Positions 1 through 5,521 of a stretch of DNA of 6,883 nt are shown one piece after another. The notes under the pieces were generated by a model, which did not search any database, was not told where the DNA came from, and worked only from the letters and a program-made list of their open reading frames with translations. The stretch covers positions 1 to 6,883 of the forward strand of contig JACQFK010000300.1 in NCBI GenBank assembly GCA_016200125.1, in the 5' to 3' direction. Within the stretch, counting starts at the first letter, position 1. Each line of letters starts with the position of its first letter. This DNA comes from Planctomycetota bacterium. Lineage in GTDB: Bacteria; Planctomycetota; MHYJ01; JACPRB01. The position numbers and the translations under genes were made by a program.

Positions 1-870
1 CCGGCGGTACGCGAGATGGGAGCCGGTCTCGAGCTCTACGGCCGGCGCAAGGACGGCAGCGAGTTTCCCGTCGAGATCAGCCTGAGCCCCCTCGAAACAG
101 AGGAAGGGAGATTCGTCGTGAGCGCCATACGGGACGTGACCGAGCGCAAGCGTCGCGAAGGGGAGATTCAGAAGCTCAATCAGGAACTCGAATCCTTCAG
201 CTACTCCGTCTCCCATGACCTTCGCGCCCCCCTTCGTACGCTGGACGGCTACTCGAGAATCCTCGTGGAAGATCACTCGGAGAAACTGGACGCCGAAGGG
301 AAGCGGCTGCTGGGGGAGGTCATGGGCGGCGCCCTCCGGATGGGAGAGTTGATCGACGACCTCCTGGAGTTCTCGAGGATGGGGCGGGCGGCGATGCACC
401 CGGCGAGCCTGGACATGAAGGAACTGGCCGAAGCGATCTTGCGGGAACTTCTGGCCGATTGCCCGGGGCGCAGGATCGAGACCCGCCTGGGCGCCCTTCC
501 TCCGGCCTGGGGCGACCGCACCCTGCTCCGGCAGGTCCTCCGAAACCTGCTCGGGAATGCGGTGAAATACAGCTCCCCCCGCGACCCGGCCCGCATCGAA
601 CTCGGAGGCTCCTCCGACGAAAAGGAGAACACCTACTGGGTCAGGGACAACGGCGTGGGATTCGAGATGGAGTACGTCCACAAGCTGTTCGGCGTCTTCC
701 AGCGTCTCCATGCCGGAGATGAGTTCCCGGGCACCGGAGTGGGCCTGGCCCTCGTCCAGAGAATCGTCCATCGCCACGGAGGGCGGGTGTGGGCCGAAGG
801 AGCCGTCGGCCAAGGCGCGACGTTCTTTTTCACGATCCCCAGGAAAGGACCCGACGATGGCGGAGTATGA
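1..870 (+). CDS. Sensor histidine kinase, PAS-HisKA-HATPase (5' end outside window)
   Basis: This is the C-terminal part of a sensor histidine kinase that autophosphorylates on His and passes the phosphate to a response regulator. The frame is open to base 1, so the Met at base 16 is probably internal. Numbering from that Met, residues 1-47 are the end of a PAS domain ([14 protein letters not shown], then IRDVTERK). The HisKA H-box is [10 protein letters not shown] with His67 (bases 214-216). The HATPase domain has an N-box N177-N181, a G1 box DNGVG at 211-215, an F-box near 225-228 and a G2 box GTGVGL at 239-244. No membrane segment is visible in this part. The kinase core resembles phytochrome-type kinases that pair with Rcp1-like regulators, which fits the next gene. 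Its last 14 bases overlap that gene, suggesting translational coupling. The input signal cannot be judged because the N-terminus is missing. Confidence 0.95.
   Translation, partial: PAVREMGAGLELYGRRKDGSEFPVEISLSPLETEEGRFVVSAIRDVTERKRREGEIQKLNQELESFSYSVSHDLRAPLRTLDGYSRILVEDHSEKLDAEGKRLLGEVMGGALRMGELIDDLLEFSRMGRAAMHPASLDMKELAEAILRELLADCPGRRIETRLGALPPAWGDRTLLRQVLRNLLGNAVKYSSPRDPARIELGGSSDEKENTYWVRDNGVGFEMEYVHKLFGVFQRLHAGDEFPGTGVGLALVQRIVHRHGGRVWAEGAVGQGATFFFTIPRKGPDDGGV
841..849 (+). promoter_or_regulatory. Ribosome binding site of the response regulator gene
   Basis: AGGAAAGGA lies 7 bases before the ATG at 857 and inside the end of the kinase gene. It supports 857 as the start rather than the earlier in-frame ATG at 710, whose extra 49 codons overlap the kinase HATPase domain and have no receiver-like sequence. 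Confidence 0.75.
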
Positions 871-1303
871 CGACGTGGAAATCCTGCTGGTCGAGGACAG
901 CGCTCAGGACGCCGAGCTGACGATCCGGGCGCTCAGGAAGAACAACCTCGCGAACAAGGTCCATCACGTGAAGGATGGGGCCCAGGCCCTGGCGTTCGTC
1001 TTCGCAACGGGTGAATACTCGACCCGCCGGAGTGAGATGGGCCCCAAGGTGGTGCTCCTCGATCTCAAGCTTCCCAAGGTGGACGGCATCGAAGTCCTCA
1101 GGAAAATGAAGTCCGACGAGCGGACCAAGATGATTCCGGTCGTCGTCCTCACCTCCTCTTCGCAGGACCGCGACATGGTGGAGAGCTACAGGCTGGGGGT
1201 CAACAGCTACATCGTGAAACCCGTCGGGTTCGAGAAGTTCCTGGACGCGGTAAAACAGCTGGGGCTCTACTGGCTGCTGGTGAACCGGATTCCCCGGCAA
1301 TAG
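857..1303 (+). CDS. Single-domain response regulator, Rcp1-type receiver
   Basis: This is a 148-residue stand-alone receiver domain with no output domain. Visible motifs are the acidic pocket in LLVEDS (Glu13, Asp14), the phosphoacceptor Asp69 in [11 protein letters not shown], the switch Thr99 in VVVLTSSSQ, and Lys121 in YIVKPV. The longer loop between helix 2 and strand 3 (about 50-64) and the C-terminal YWLLVNRIP are typical of the Rcp1 group, which takes phosphate from phytochrome-like and related PAS kinases. The start at 857 puts the first receiver strand at the N-terminus and has a good ribosome binding site. The gene overlaps the upstream kinase by 14 bases and is followed after 13 bases by a hybrid kinase. 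It may therefore shuttle phosphate between the two kinases or act by protein contact; that role is inferred. Confidence 0.95.
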   Translation: MAEYDDVEILLVEDSAQDAELTIRALRKNNLANKVHHVKDGAQALAFVFATGEYSTRRSEMGPKVVLLDLKLPKVDGIEVLRKMKSDERTKMIPVVVLTSSSQDRDMVESYRLGVNSYIVKPVGFEKFLDAVKQLGLYWLLVNRIPRQ

Positions 1304-1308
1304 GGAGG
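1302..1308 (+). promoter_or_regulatory. Ribosome binding site of the hybrid kinase gene
   Basis: AGGGAGG overlaps the TAG stop of the response regulator (1301-1303) and sits 8 bases before the ATG at 1317. Stop, ribosome binding site and next start are interlocked, as expected for one co-translated transcript. Confidence 0.75.
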
Positions 1309-1316
1309 CTGATCTC

Positions 1317-2822
1317 ATGGCCGCCGACGAATTGCGCATCTTGTTCGTGGAGGACTCAGCCCAGGACACCGAGCTCGAGGTGCGGGTGCTGGAGAAAGGC
1401 GGCCTCGCGTTCCGATCGATGAGGGTCGAGACCCGCGAAGCCCTTGCTCGGGCGCTGGGGGAGTTCAAACCGACCGTCGTGATTTCCGATTACACCCTTC
1501 CCAGGCTGGACGGCCTGTCGGCGCTCAAGCTCGTCCGGGAGGCCAGCGTCGAGGTCCCGTTCATCTTCGTGTCGGGCACGATCGGCGAAGATCGGGCCGT
1601 GGCCAGTTTGAAGCAAGGCGCGACCGACTACATCATCAAGGGCCGCCTGGGCGGCCTGCCCCATGCGGTCGAGCGGGCTCTTCTGGAAGCGAAGGAACGG
1701 TCGGAACGCCAGAAACTGGAAGCTGAACTCCGCGAGTCCCAGAAGATGGAAGCCATCGGGCGGCTGGCGGGCGGAGTGGCCCACGACTTCAACAACCTGC
1801 TCATGGTCATGACGGGGTATACCCAGCTCGTTCGATCGCGACTCGCGCCCCAGGACCCCTCTCAGGCCGATCTGGGCGAGGTCGAACGGGCCGGAGAGCG
1901 GGCGGTCTCACTTGTCCGGCAACTCCTGGCCTACAGCCGGAAGCAGGTCCTTCAGCCCAGACTGCTGGACCTCAACGCCGTCGTCCTGGAAACGGTGAGC
2001 ATGCTCCGCCCTATCCTTGGCGCGGGGATCGAACTGGAAGGCCGGCTGAATCTCAAATTCGGTCGGGTCATGTTGGACCGGGGCCAGATCGAGCGGGTGA
2101 TCCTCAATCTCGCCTTGAACTCCCGGGACGCGATGCCCGAGGGCGGCAGGCTCACGATCGAGACCGCAGACGCCGGAACCGCCGGGCCGCCCCCCGATGC
2201 GGCGCCGGGCCCGCACGTCCTGCTGACCGTGAGCGATACCGGCCGGGGAATGACCGACCAGGTCAGAAGCCATCTCTTCGAGCCCTTCTTCACCACCAAG
2301 GAGCCGGGCCAGGGGACGGGCCTGGGACTCTCGACGGTCTACGGCATCATCCGCCAGAGCGGAGGTTCGATCCGGGTTGACTCGGGGCCCGGCAAAGGGA
2401 CGACCCTCCGGATCTTCCTTCCCCGGGCGAACCCGCGGGCCGAGCTCCCCGGGCCGGCCGCGCCGGCCCCTCGGGGTTCGGAGACCATCCTGGTCGTCGA
2501 GAACAGAGAAGAGGCCCGGAACCTGATCCGATCGATCTTGGCTGGCCAGGGGTACACGGTTCTTGAGGCTCCGGGGGGGCATGGCGCATTGTCCCTGGTC
2601 GAGCGCAGCGGAACGGTCATCCATCTTCTCCTGACGAGTCTGGTATTGCCGGAGATGAGCGGTCAGGAGCTGGCGGCCACACTCAGGGTCGGGAGACCGG
2701 AGCTCAAGGTTCTCTACATGTCCGGCTATTCAGAGGAGGGCGAAAGTCCCTCTCTGCCCAAGCCCTTCACTTCGCCCGATCGATTTGTGGAACGGGTCCG
2801 CGCCATGCTGGACGGTTCGTAG
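1317..2822 (+). CDS. Hybrid histidine kinase REC-HisKA-HATPase-REC with degenerate C-terminal receiver
   Basis: This is a 501-residue soluble hybrid kinase with no signal peptide or membrane segment. The N-terminal receiver (about 6-122) has Glu12/Asp13, phosphoacceptor Asp58 in ISDYTLPRLDG, Ser86 and Lys108. A charged, probably coiled-coil linker follows (about 118-143). HisKA has GGVAHDFNNLL with His156. The HATPase domain has an N-box N264-N268, DTGRG at 307-311, FEPFF at 321-325 and GQGTGLGL at 331-338. After a Pro/Ala-rich linker (372-387) comes a second receiver (about 389-498). In it the acidic pocket reads VVEN and the phosphoacceptor position is Ser441 (TSLVLPEMSG, where TD is expected); Ser469 and Lys482 are kept. 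It is therefore probably a pseudo-receiver that cannot take phosphate in the usual way. The N-terminal receiver suggests control of the kinase by phosphorylation, perhaps from the upstream kinase. The start has a clear ribosome binding site. Confidence 0.95.
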   Translation: MAADELRILFVEDSAQDTELEVRVLEKGGLAFRSMRVETREALARALGEFKPTVVISDYTLPRLDGLSALKLVREASVEVPFIFVSGTIGEDRAVASLKQGATDYIIKGRLGGLPHAVERALLEAKERSERQKLEAELRESQKMEAIGRLAGGVAHDFNNLLMVMTGYTQLVRSRLAPQDPSQADLGEVERAGERAVSLVRQLLAYSRKQVLQPRLLDLNAVVLETVSMLRPILGAGIELEGRLNLKFGRVMLDRGQIERVILNLALNSRDAMPEGGRLTIETADAGTAGPPPDAAPGPHVLLTVSDTGRGMTDQVRSHLFEPFFTTKEPGQGTGLGLSTVYGIIRQSGGSIRVDSGPGKGTTLRIFLPRANPRAELPGPAAPAPRGSETILVVENREEARNLIRSILAGQGYTVLEAPGGHGALSLVERSGTVIHLLLTSLVLPEMSGQELAATLRVGRPELKVLYMSGYSEEGESPSLPKPFTSPDRFVERVRAMLDGS

Positions 2823-2859
2823 CGGGAAGGGCGGCACGCTCCCCCTCCGCCCCGCGCTT

Positions 2860-2895
2860 CGGCCGCCTCGAACACCCCGGAGGCGGCCGTTCTTC
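2860..2895 (+). terminator. Probable intrinsic terminator of the signalling operon
   Basis: A perfect 10-bp stem, CGGCCGCCTC (2860-2869) with GAGGCGGCCG (2880-2889), encloses a 10-base loop and is followed by TTCTTC. It lies 38 bases after the hybrid kinase stop. The U-tract is short, so termination may be partial. Confidence 0.6.
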
Positions 2896-2900
2896 AGGCA

Positions 2901-2972
2901 TTCAAAGGGAGCTGGAGTGGGGAGGGAGGGGCAGGGGGACGCGGAATAGTGGGAAGAGCCTTCCTCTACTGA
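2901..2972 (-). repeat. Repeat copy A, internally deleted (candidate solo IS91-type 3' end)
   Basis: This is the shortest of three direct copies. It runs from TTCAAAGGG through a G-rich tract to GCGGAATAGT and ends at CTACTGA. Compared with copies B and C it lacks the middle section (the stretch around TTTCAAGGCCCATCC and the GC hairpin). It keeps the second hairpin as a perfect GGAAG/CTTCC stem (2952-2964). Read on the minus strand it begins TCAGTAG, the same last-codon-plus-stop arrangement that ends the transposase gene in copy C. Its left flank is GAAT on the minus strand instead of the GAAC seen at B and C. It is the most diverged copy and so perhaps the oldest. Confidence 0.75.
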
Positions 2973-3140
2973 AGGCCTCGAGCGGAGCCGAAGACCAGGC
3001 TCGCTCCAGGACGGACAGCGCGGCGGCGACTTCGTTGAGATCGGTTACGTTTGAAGAAGTTCTGACTTTGGAAGCAAACTCCGCAGAGGTCCCGATTCGT
3101 GCGCTCGGGCCCGGAGCGTACCAACGGTTAGGGTTTGAGG
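2973..3140. other. Stretch between repeat A and the zeta-like gene, no recognised gene
   Basis: Together with the terminator and repeat A, this completes the gene-free gap after the hybrid kinase. One plus-strand frame stays open from the repeat through here into the next gene (with a TTG at 3035, reading SVTFEEVLTLEANS). A minus-strand frame is also open. Neither has a convincing ribosome binding site or a family I recognise. It may hold the promoter of the zeta-like gene or a relic of an upstream gene. I see no clear -35/-10 pair. Confidence 0.4.
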
Positions 3141-3611
3141 GTGGCAAGGAAGCGGAAAGGCTCGCGACGCATCGTCATCATCGCGGGTCCCAACGGCGCC
3201 GGAAAGACGACGTTCGCCGAACAGTTCCTCGTCAACGAGGCGGACTGCCCTGACTTCATCAACGCCGACCTTATCGCCCGAGGTTTGTCCCCTTGCAGGC
3301 CGGAAGCGGTCGCGTTCGAGACGACTCTGAGCGGGTTGACCTGCAGTCGTCTGATCACCCGTGGGCAGGCGGCCGGATATCGCGCGACTCTCCTGTTTCT
3401 GCAGGTGTCGCGATTGGAAGTCGCCCTGGCCCGGATCCGGGCCCGCGTGGCGCAAGGTGGCCATGATGTCCCCGAGGACGTTGTTCGCCGACGATTTGAG
3501 CGAGGTCTCAGGAATCTCGAGCGGGTTTATCGTAAGATGGGGGACAGTTGGGTGCTGTACGACAACTCGGGCTCGGTGCCGATCCTGATCGACGCGGGAG
3601 ACAACCCATGA
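3141..3611 (+). CDS. Zeta-toxin-like P-loop kinase, shortened
   Basis: This is a 156-residue P-loop protein of the zeta-toxin/COG4185 group. Characterised zeta toxins phosphorylate UDP-N-acetylglucosamine and block wall synthesis; the substrate of this subgroup is not established. Counting from the GTG at 3141, Walker A is AGPNGAGKTT (15-24), followed by FINADLIARGLSP (39-51), FETTLSG (59-65), GYRATLLFL (79-87), GGHDVPEDVVRRRF (106-119) and the C-terminal VLYDNSG (138-144). From memory of the family, about 20-25 residues (a helix carrying G-R and L-I positions) normally lie between the LSP and FETTLSG motifs. Here only about seven residues separate them, so an in-frame deletion is likely and activity is doubtful. 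The GTG is preferred over the TTG at 3135 because AGGG at 3130-3133 is then 7 bases upstream. The stop overlaps the start of the partner gene (ATGA at 3608-3611). Confidence 0.85.
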   Translation: MARKRKGSRRIVIIAGPNGAGKTTFAEQFLVNEADCPDFINADLIARGLSPCRPEAVAFETTLSGLTCSRLITRGQAAGYRATLLFLQVSRLEVALARIRARVAQGGHDVPEDVVRRRFERGLRNLERVYRKMGDSWVLYDNSGSVPILIDAGDNP

Positions 3612-3794
3612 CCCGGAAGATGGCTTCCAAGGATCCGGTGATCCCTCTCCGCCATCCGCCGGGCGGCCCGCGCCGCTCGGGCGCTCGCCCTCAAGACCGG
3701 CACGCCACTCCACGTCTGGCGCGACGGCCAGGTCATCAATCTCAACCCGCGCGGGCGCCCCAAGAAGAGCCGCCGTCACCGGCAGACGGGTTAG
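3608..3794 (+). pseudogene. Frameshifted small partner gene of the zeta-like kinase
   Basis: The ATG at 3608 overlaps the zeta-like stop (ATGA) and reads MTRKMASKDPVI. Its own frame then becomes a Pro/Arg-rich sequence with no protein-like pattern, ending at 3823. The neighbouring frame, entered near 3641-3650, reads LSAIRRAARAARALALKTG followed by TPLHVWRDGQVINLNPRGR and a Lys/Arg-rich tail, with a TAG stop at 3792-3794. Joined, these give a small basic protein of about 61 residues. It resembles short proteins I recall beside zeta-like kinases, with an Ala/Arg helix then a TGTP-hydrophobic-xxDGxV strand pair. A one-base indel in the CT-rich stretch ATCCCTCTCC would explain the break. No start codon serves the second frame, and a TGA at 3639-3641 lies just before it. 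It may be the antitoxin or accessory partner; that role is inferred. Confidence 0.65.
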
Positions 3795-3853
3795 CGACCG
3801 GAAACTTTCCTAAGCGCTTGTGAGGCGACGCTGCCGGTTCCGCCGGTAGCCCG

Positions 3854-3885
3854 GGAAAAGGCACGATCAACGTCGTGCCTTTTCC
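3854..3885 (+). terminator. Strong, probably bidirectional intrinsic terminator
   Basis: A perfect 13-bp stem, GGAAAAGGCACGA (3854-3866) with TCGTGCCTTTTCC (3873-3885), encloses a 6-base loop. AAAA on one arm and TTTT on the other mean that both strands can end in a U-tract. It follows the zeta module by about 60 bases. A smaller hairpin with a G-T wobble, GCTGCCGG/CCGGTAGC (3830-3850), sits just upstream. Confidence 0.8.
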
Positions 3886-3952
3886 GTTTCCGGGACGGTC
3901 GACCGAGGCTCCATCAAAATTCCCATTCCGACGGAACCGATTTCTTGTCGGC

Positions 3953-4071
3953 GATAGGACGTTCAAAGGGGGCTGGAGTGGGGACGGAGGGGCAGGGAGG
4001 AGGGGGCTCAGGTTTCAAGGCCCATCCGTGCCCGGAGGGCGCGGAATAGTGGAAAGAGCCTTCTTTACTGA
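3953..4071 (-). repeat. Repeat copy B (candidate solo IS91-type 3' end)
   Basis: This is a 119-base copy. It matches copy C at 115 of 119 aligned positions, with one 7-base gap (TCGCGAG present in C and absent here). It starts GATAGGACGTTCAAAGG, passes through a G-rich tract, a hairpin CCGTGCCC/GGGCGCGG (4026-4044) and a second hairpin AGTGGA/TTTACT (4048-4069), and ends at ACTGA. On the minus strand it reads TCAGTAA at the position of the transposase stop in copy C, so a stop codon is preserved. The right edge abuts the truncated recombinase gene directly, so this copy marks an insertion or recombination breakpoint. Confidence 0.85.
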
Positions 4072-4561
4072 GGGAGTTGATTCGGCTGACCCTGCCGGAT
4101 CTGGACCTGGAGGGTGGCGCCTTGAGAGTCGAGTCCGGGAAGGGAGGGAAAGGCAGGGTCGTTCCCCTCGGCAGGGCCGCGGCCGATTGGCTCGGCCGTT
4201 ACCTGACAGCGGGACGGCCGGCGCTGCTGCCGCGTCGGGAGGATCCGGGGGCGGTTTTTCTCTCGAAGAGCGGTCTCCCAATGGTGGGGGAGAGCGTTCG
4301 CGACGTCGTGCGGCGCTGGGCACGCGCGGCGGGAATCGAGAAGCCCGTCTCCCCTCACACGTTCAGGCGGAGCTGCGCGACGGGGATGATCCGGAACCGG
4401 GCCAATCCTGGCCACGTCAAGGACATCCTCGGACACTCGGATTTCCGCAGCCTGTGAGCTACGTCAGGCTCGAGATCGTCGACCTCAAGGACGCGCATCG
4501 CCGGTTTCATCCGCGGGAGCAGGGGAGCTCAGGTGATGGAGTCCTGGCCCCGGTCCCGTAG
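4072..4561 (+). pseudogene. Tyrosine recombinase (integrase) remnant, truncated and frameshifted
   Basis: This is the catalytic C-terminal part of a XerC/D-like tyrosine recombinase. The reading starts REL-IRLTLPDLDL at the edge of repeat B. That is the segment that follows the first catalytic Arg in this family, so the N-terminal arm domain and Arg I are missing. Counting from the TTG at 4077, GKGGKGRVVPL (21-31) carries the expected catalytic Lys, HTFR gives His94 and Arg97, and LGHSD gives His120. The frame stops at TGA 4455-4457 after DFRSL. The other plus frame continues SYVRLEIVDLKDAHRRFHPRE, which contains the expected nucleophile Tyr (TAC 4460-4462), and ends at 4561. Loss of one base near 4455 (for example TCGAGC becoming TGAGC) explains this. 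With Arg I gone and Tyr out of frame it cannot be active. It is probably a relic of an integrated element; the PIN module follows. Confidence 0.85.
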
Positions 4562-4613
4562 GAGATGATCGCTCGACGTCCACGAAGGCCGCTGGTAGGA
4601 TGCCGCGAACACG

Positions 4614-5105
4614 ATGACGGAACGCCGCTACCGCCTTTATCTGGACTCGTCGGTCTGGAATCGACTGGCGGATCGTCAGAATTTCCGGATGAGGCGGGAC
4701 ACTTACCACTTTCTCAATCGTGCGTGCGCCCGCCACGAGATCCTGGTTTCCCCGCTTGTCGTGGCGGAGGTCCAAGCGACACCTGATCCTGAGGAGCGAC
4801 GCCTGATCGAGCGCATCCTCCGGAGGCAACGCCCTGAGCGGACGGGAGGGCAGCCCAAGGCGGCGGCTATCGCTTGCGCGCTTCGAGATGCCGGCGGCTG
4901 GGGCGCCCGCATGCTTGTGGACCTGACCCATGTGGGGTATGCTATTGCCAGTCACGCCGATGCTTTGGTGACTTGGGACGCGAGGACGCTGGCTAGACCT
5001 CGCGTCCGGACGATTGTGCAGGCGTACTGCCGAAGAGAAAGGCTGGGAGCCCCGCTGATTGGGCTTCCTGAGGAAGTTGCGACATGGCTCGAACTCGTGA
5101 TGTAG
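4614..5105 (+). CDS. PIN-domain protein, VapC-like toxin
   Basis: This is a 163-residue PIN-domain protein. VapC-type PIN toxins are metal-dependent ribonucleases that cut tRNA or rRNA; the target here is unknown. The acidic site is visible: Asp11 in YLDSSVWNRLAD, Glu52 in VVAEVQATPDPE, Asp103 in VDLTHVGYAIA, and Asp116 and/or Asp122 in HADALVTWDARTL. The tail VRTIVQAYCRR followed by LGAPLIGLPEEV matches PIN proteins of the LVTWN type, although the usual Asn there is Asp122. Length is normal for the family and the frame is intact. The ATG at 4614 precedes the first strand closely, so no later start would work. The nearest purine-rich site, GGTAGGA (4594-4600), is 13 bases away, so initiation may be weak. 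The last 22 bases overlap the next small gene, suggesting a toxin-antitoxin pair with the toxin first. Confidence 0.88.
   Translation: MTERRYRLYLDSSVWNRLADRQNFRMRRDTYHFLNRACARHEILVSPLVVAEVQATPDPEERRLIERILRRQRPERTGGQPKAAAIACALRDAGGWGARMLVDLTHVGYAIASHADALVTWDARTLARPRVRTIVQAYCRRERLGAPLIGLPEEVATWLELVM
5071..5076 (+). promoter_or_regulatory. Ribosome binding site of the small partner gene
   Basis: AGGAAG lies inside the PIN gene, 7 bases before the ATG at 5084. It is a better site than that of the PIN gene itself, so the partner may be translated more strongly, as expected for an antitoxin. Confidence 0.65.
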
Positions 5106-5269
5106 CCTGGGAGAATTACCGGCGCGCGCGCCGTAGCGTGAACGAGCGGCTCGTGAAGGCGGAGAAGGAAGGCCGCTTGGCGGAAGAGCTTCGGACGATC
5201 GAGCGCGAAGCCGCCCGCTGGTGGGCCGCCCAGAGCGCTTCCGCGAAACCTCGCCGCAAGGCCAAGTGA
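5084..5269 (+). CDS. Small charged protein, putative antitoxin of the PIN module
   Basis: This is a 61-residue, mostly helical, highly charged protein: MARTRDVAWENYRRARRSVN, then NERLVKAEKEGRLAEELRTIEREAARWW, then a basic Ala/Lys/Arg tail ending RRKAK. It has no recognisable ribbon-helix-helix or AbrB DNA-binding motif, and I do not recognise a named family. The 22-base overlap with the PIN gene, the good ribosome binding site, and a pattern of amphipathic helices like those antitoxins use to wrap PIN toxins support a partner role. That role is inferred from position. The basic tail could bind nucleic acid for autoregulation. Confidence 0.7.
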   Translation: MARTRDVAWENYRRARRSVNERLVKAEKEGRLAEELRTIEREAARWWAAQSASAKPRRKAK

Positions 5270-5283
5270 AGTAGGCGACAGCG

Positions 5284-5303
5284 CCGGCGCCCGGGTGCGC
5301 CGG
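5284..5303 (+). terminator. Weak hairpin after the PIN module
   Basis: CCGGCGC (5284-5290) pairs with GCGCCGG (5297-5303) around a CCGGGT loop, 14 bases after the small gene. There is no T-tract, so it may only stabilise the 3' end of the transcript. The rest of 5304-5395 shows nothing I can name. Confidence 0.3.
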
Positions 5304-5395
5304 GCGGACACTCCGGTTCCCCACCCGCCCTTCGAGTCACGCCTCCGCACAATACCTGACCACTCCCATCTGTCTATCTCGGGTCAAATCAGGGG

Positions 5396-5521
5396 GATAG
5401 GACGTTCAAAGGGGGCTGGAGTGGGGACGGAGGGGCAGGGAGGAGGGTCGCGAGGGCTCGGGTTTCAAGGCCCATCCGCGCCCGGAGGGCGCGGAATAGT
5501 AGAAAGAGCCTTCTCTACTGA
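5396..5521 (-). repeat. Repeat copy C, at the 3' end of the IS91-like element (candidate oriIS)
   Basis: This is the full-length 126-base copy. From left to right it has GATAGGAC, the tetranucleotide GTTC (5404-5407; GAAC on the minus strand), AAAGGGGG and a G-rich tract (5411-5447). Then come a perfect 8-bp hairpin CCGCGCCC/GGGCGCGG (5476-5494) and a second hairpin AGTAGA/TCTACT (5498-5519) that contains the transposase stop codon (5515-5517). In IS91-family elements the rolling-circle origin lies just 3' of the transposase gene and abuts GAAC or CAAG in the target; the position and flank here agree. Hairpins next to the end are also typical of HUH transposons. Confidence 0.75.

Noticed and set aside
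830..1468. Minus-strand frame of 212 codons opposite the response regulator
   Set aside because: Antisense shadow spanning three well-supported coding starts and ends; no domain pattern.
1908..2624. Long minus-strand open frame of 238 codons
   Set aside because: It lies wholly inside the hybrid kinase, whose domains are unmistakable. The sequence is Arg/Gly/Pro-rich with no family pattern, as expected for an antisense frame in GC-rich DNA.
3035..3253. Plus-strand frame of 72 codons before the zeta-like gene as an upstream antitoxin
   Set aside because: It starts at TTG without a ribosome binding site, overlaps the Walker A region of the kinase in another frame, and its second half is plainly the shifted kinase sequence. 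Only its first part remains unexplained.
3875..4454. First part of the 228-codon frame running through repeat B into the recombinase
   Set aside because: Open by GC bias only. The meaningful part is the last 100 or so bases, which continue the recombinase after its frameshift.
2901..5521. The repeats as integron attC sites flanking gene cassettes
   Set aside because: The spacing and cassette content invite this, but the repeats have no GTTRRRY/RYYYAAC core pair and their two ends do not pair with each other. They hold two local hairpins instead.
2901..5521. A CRISPR array
   Set aside because: There are only three copies, about 1 kb or more apart, with genes between them and unequal lengths; no short regular spacers.
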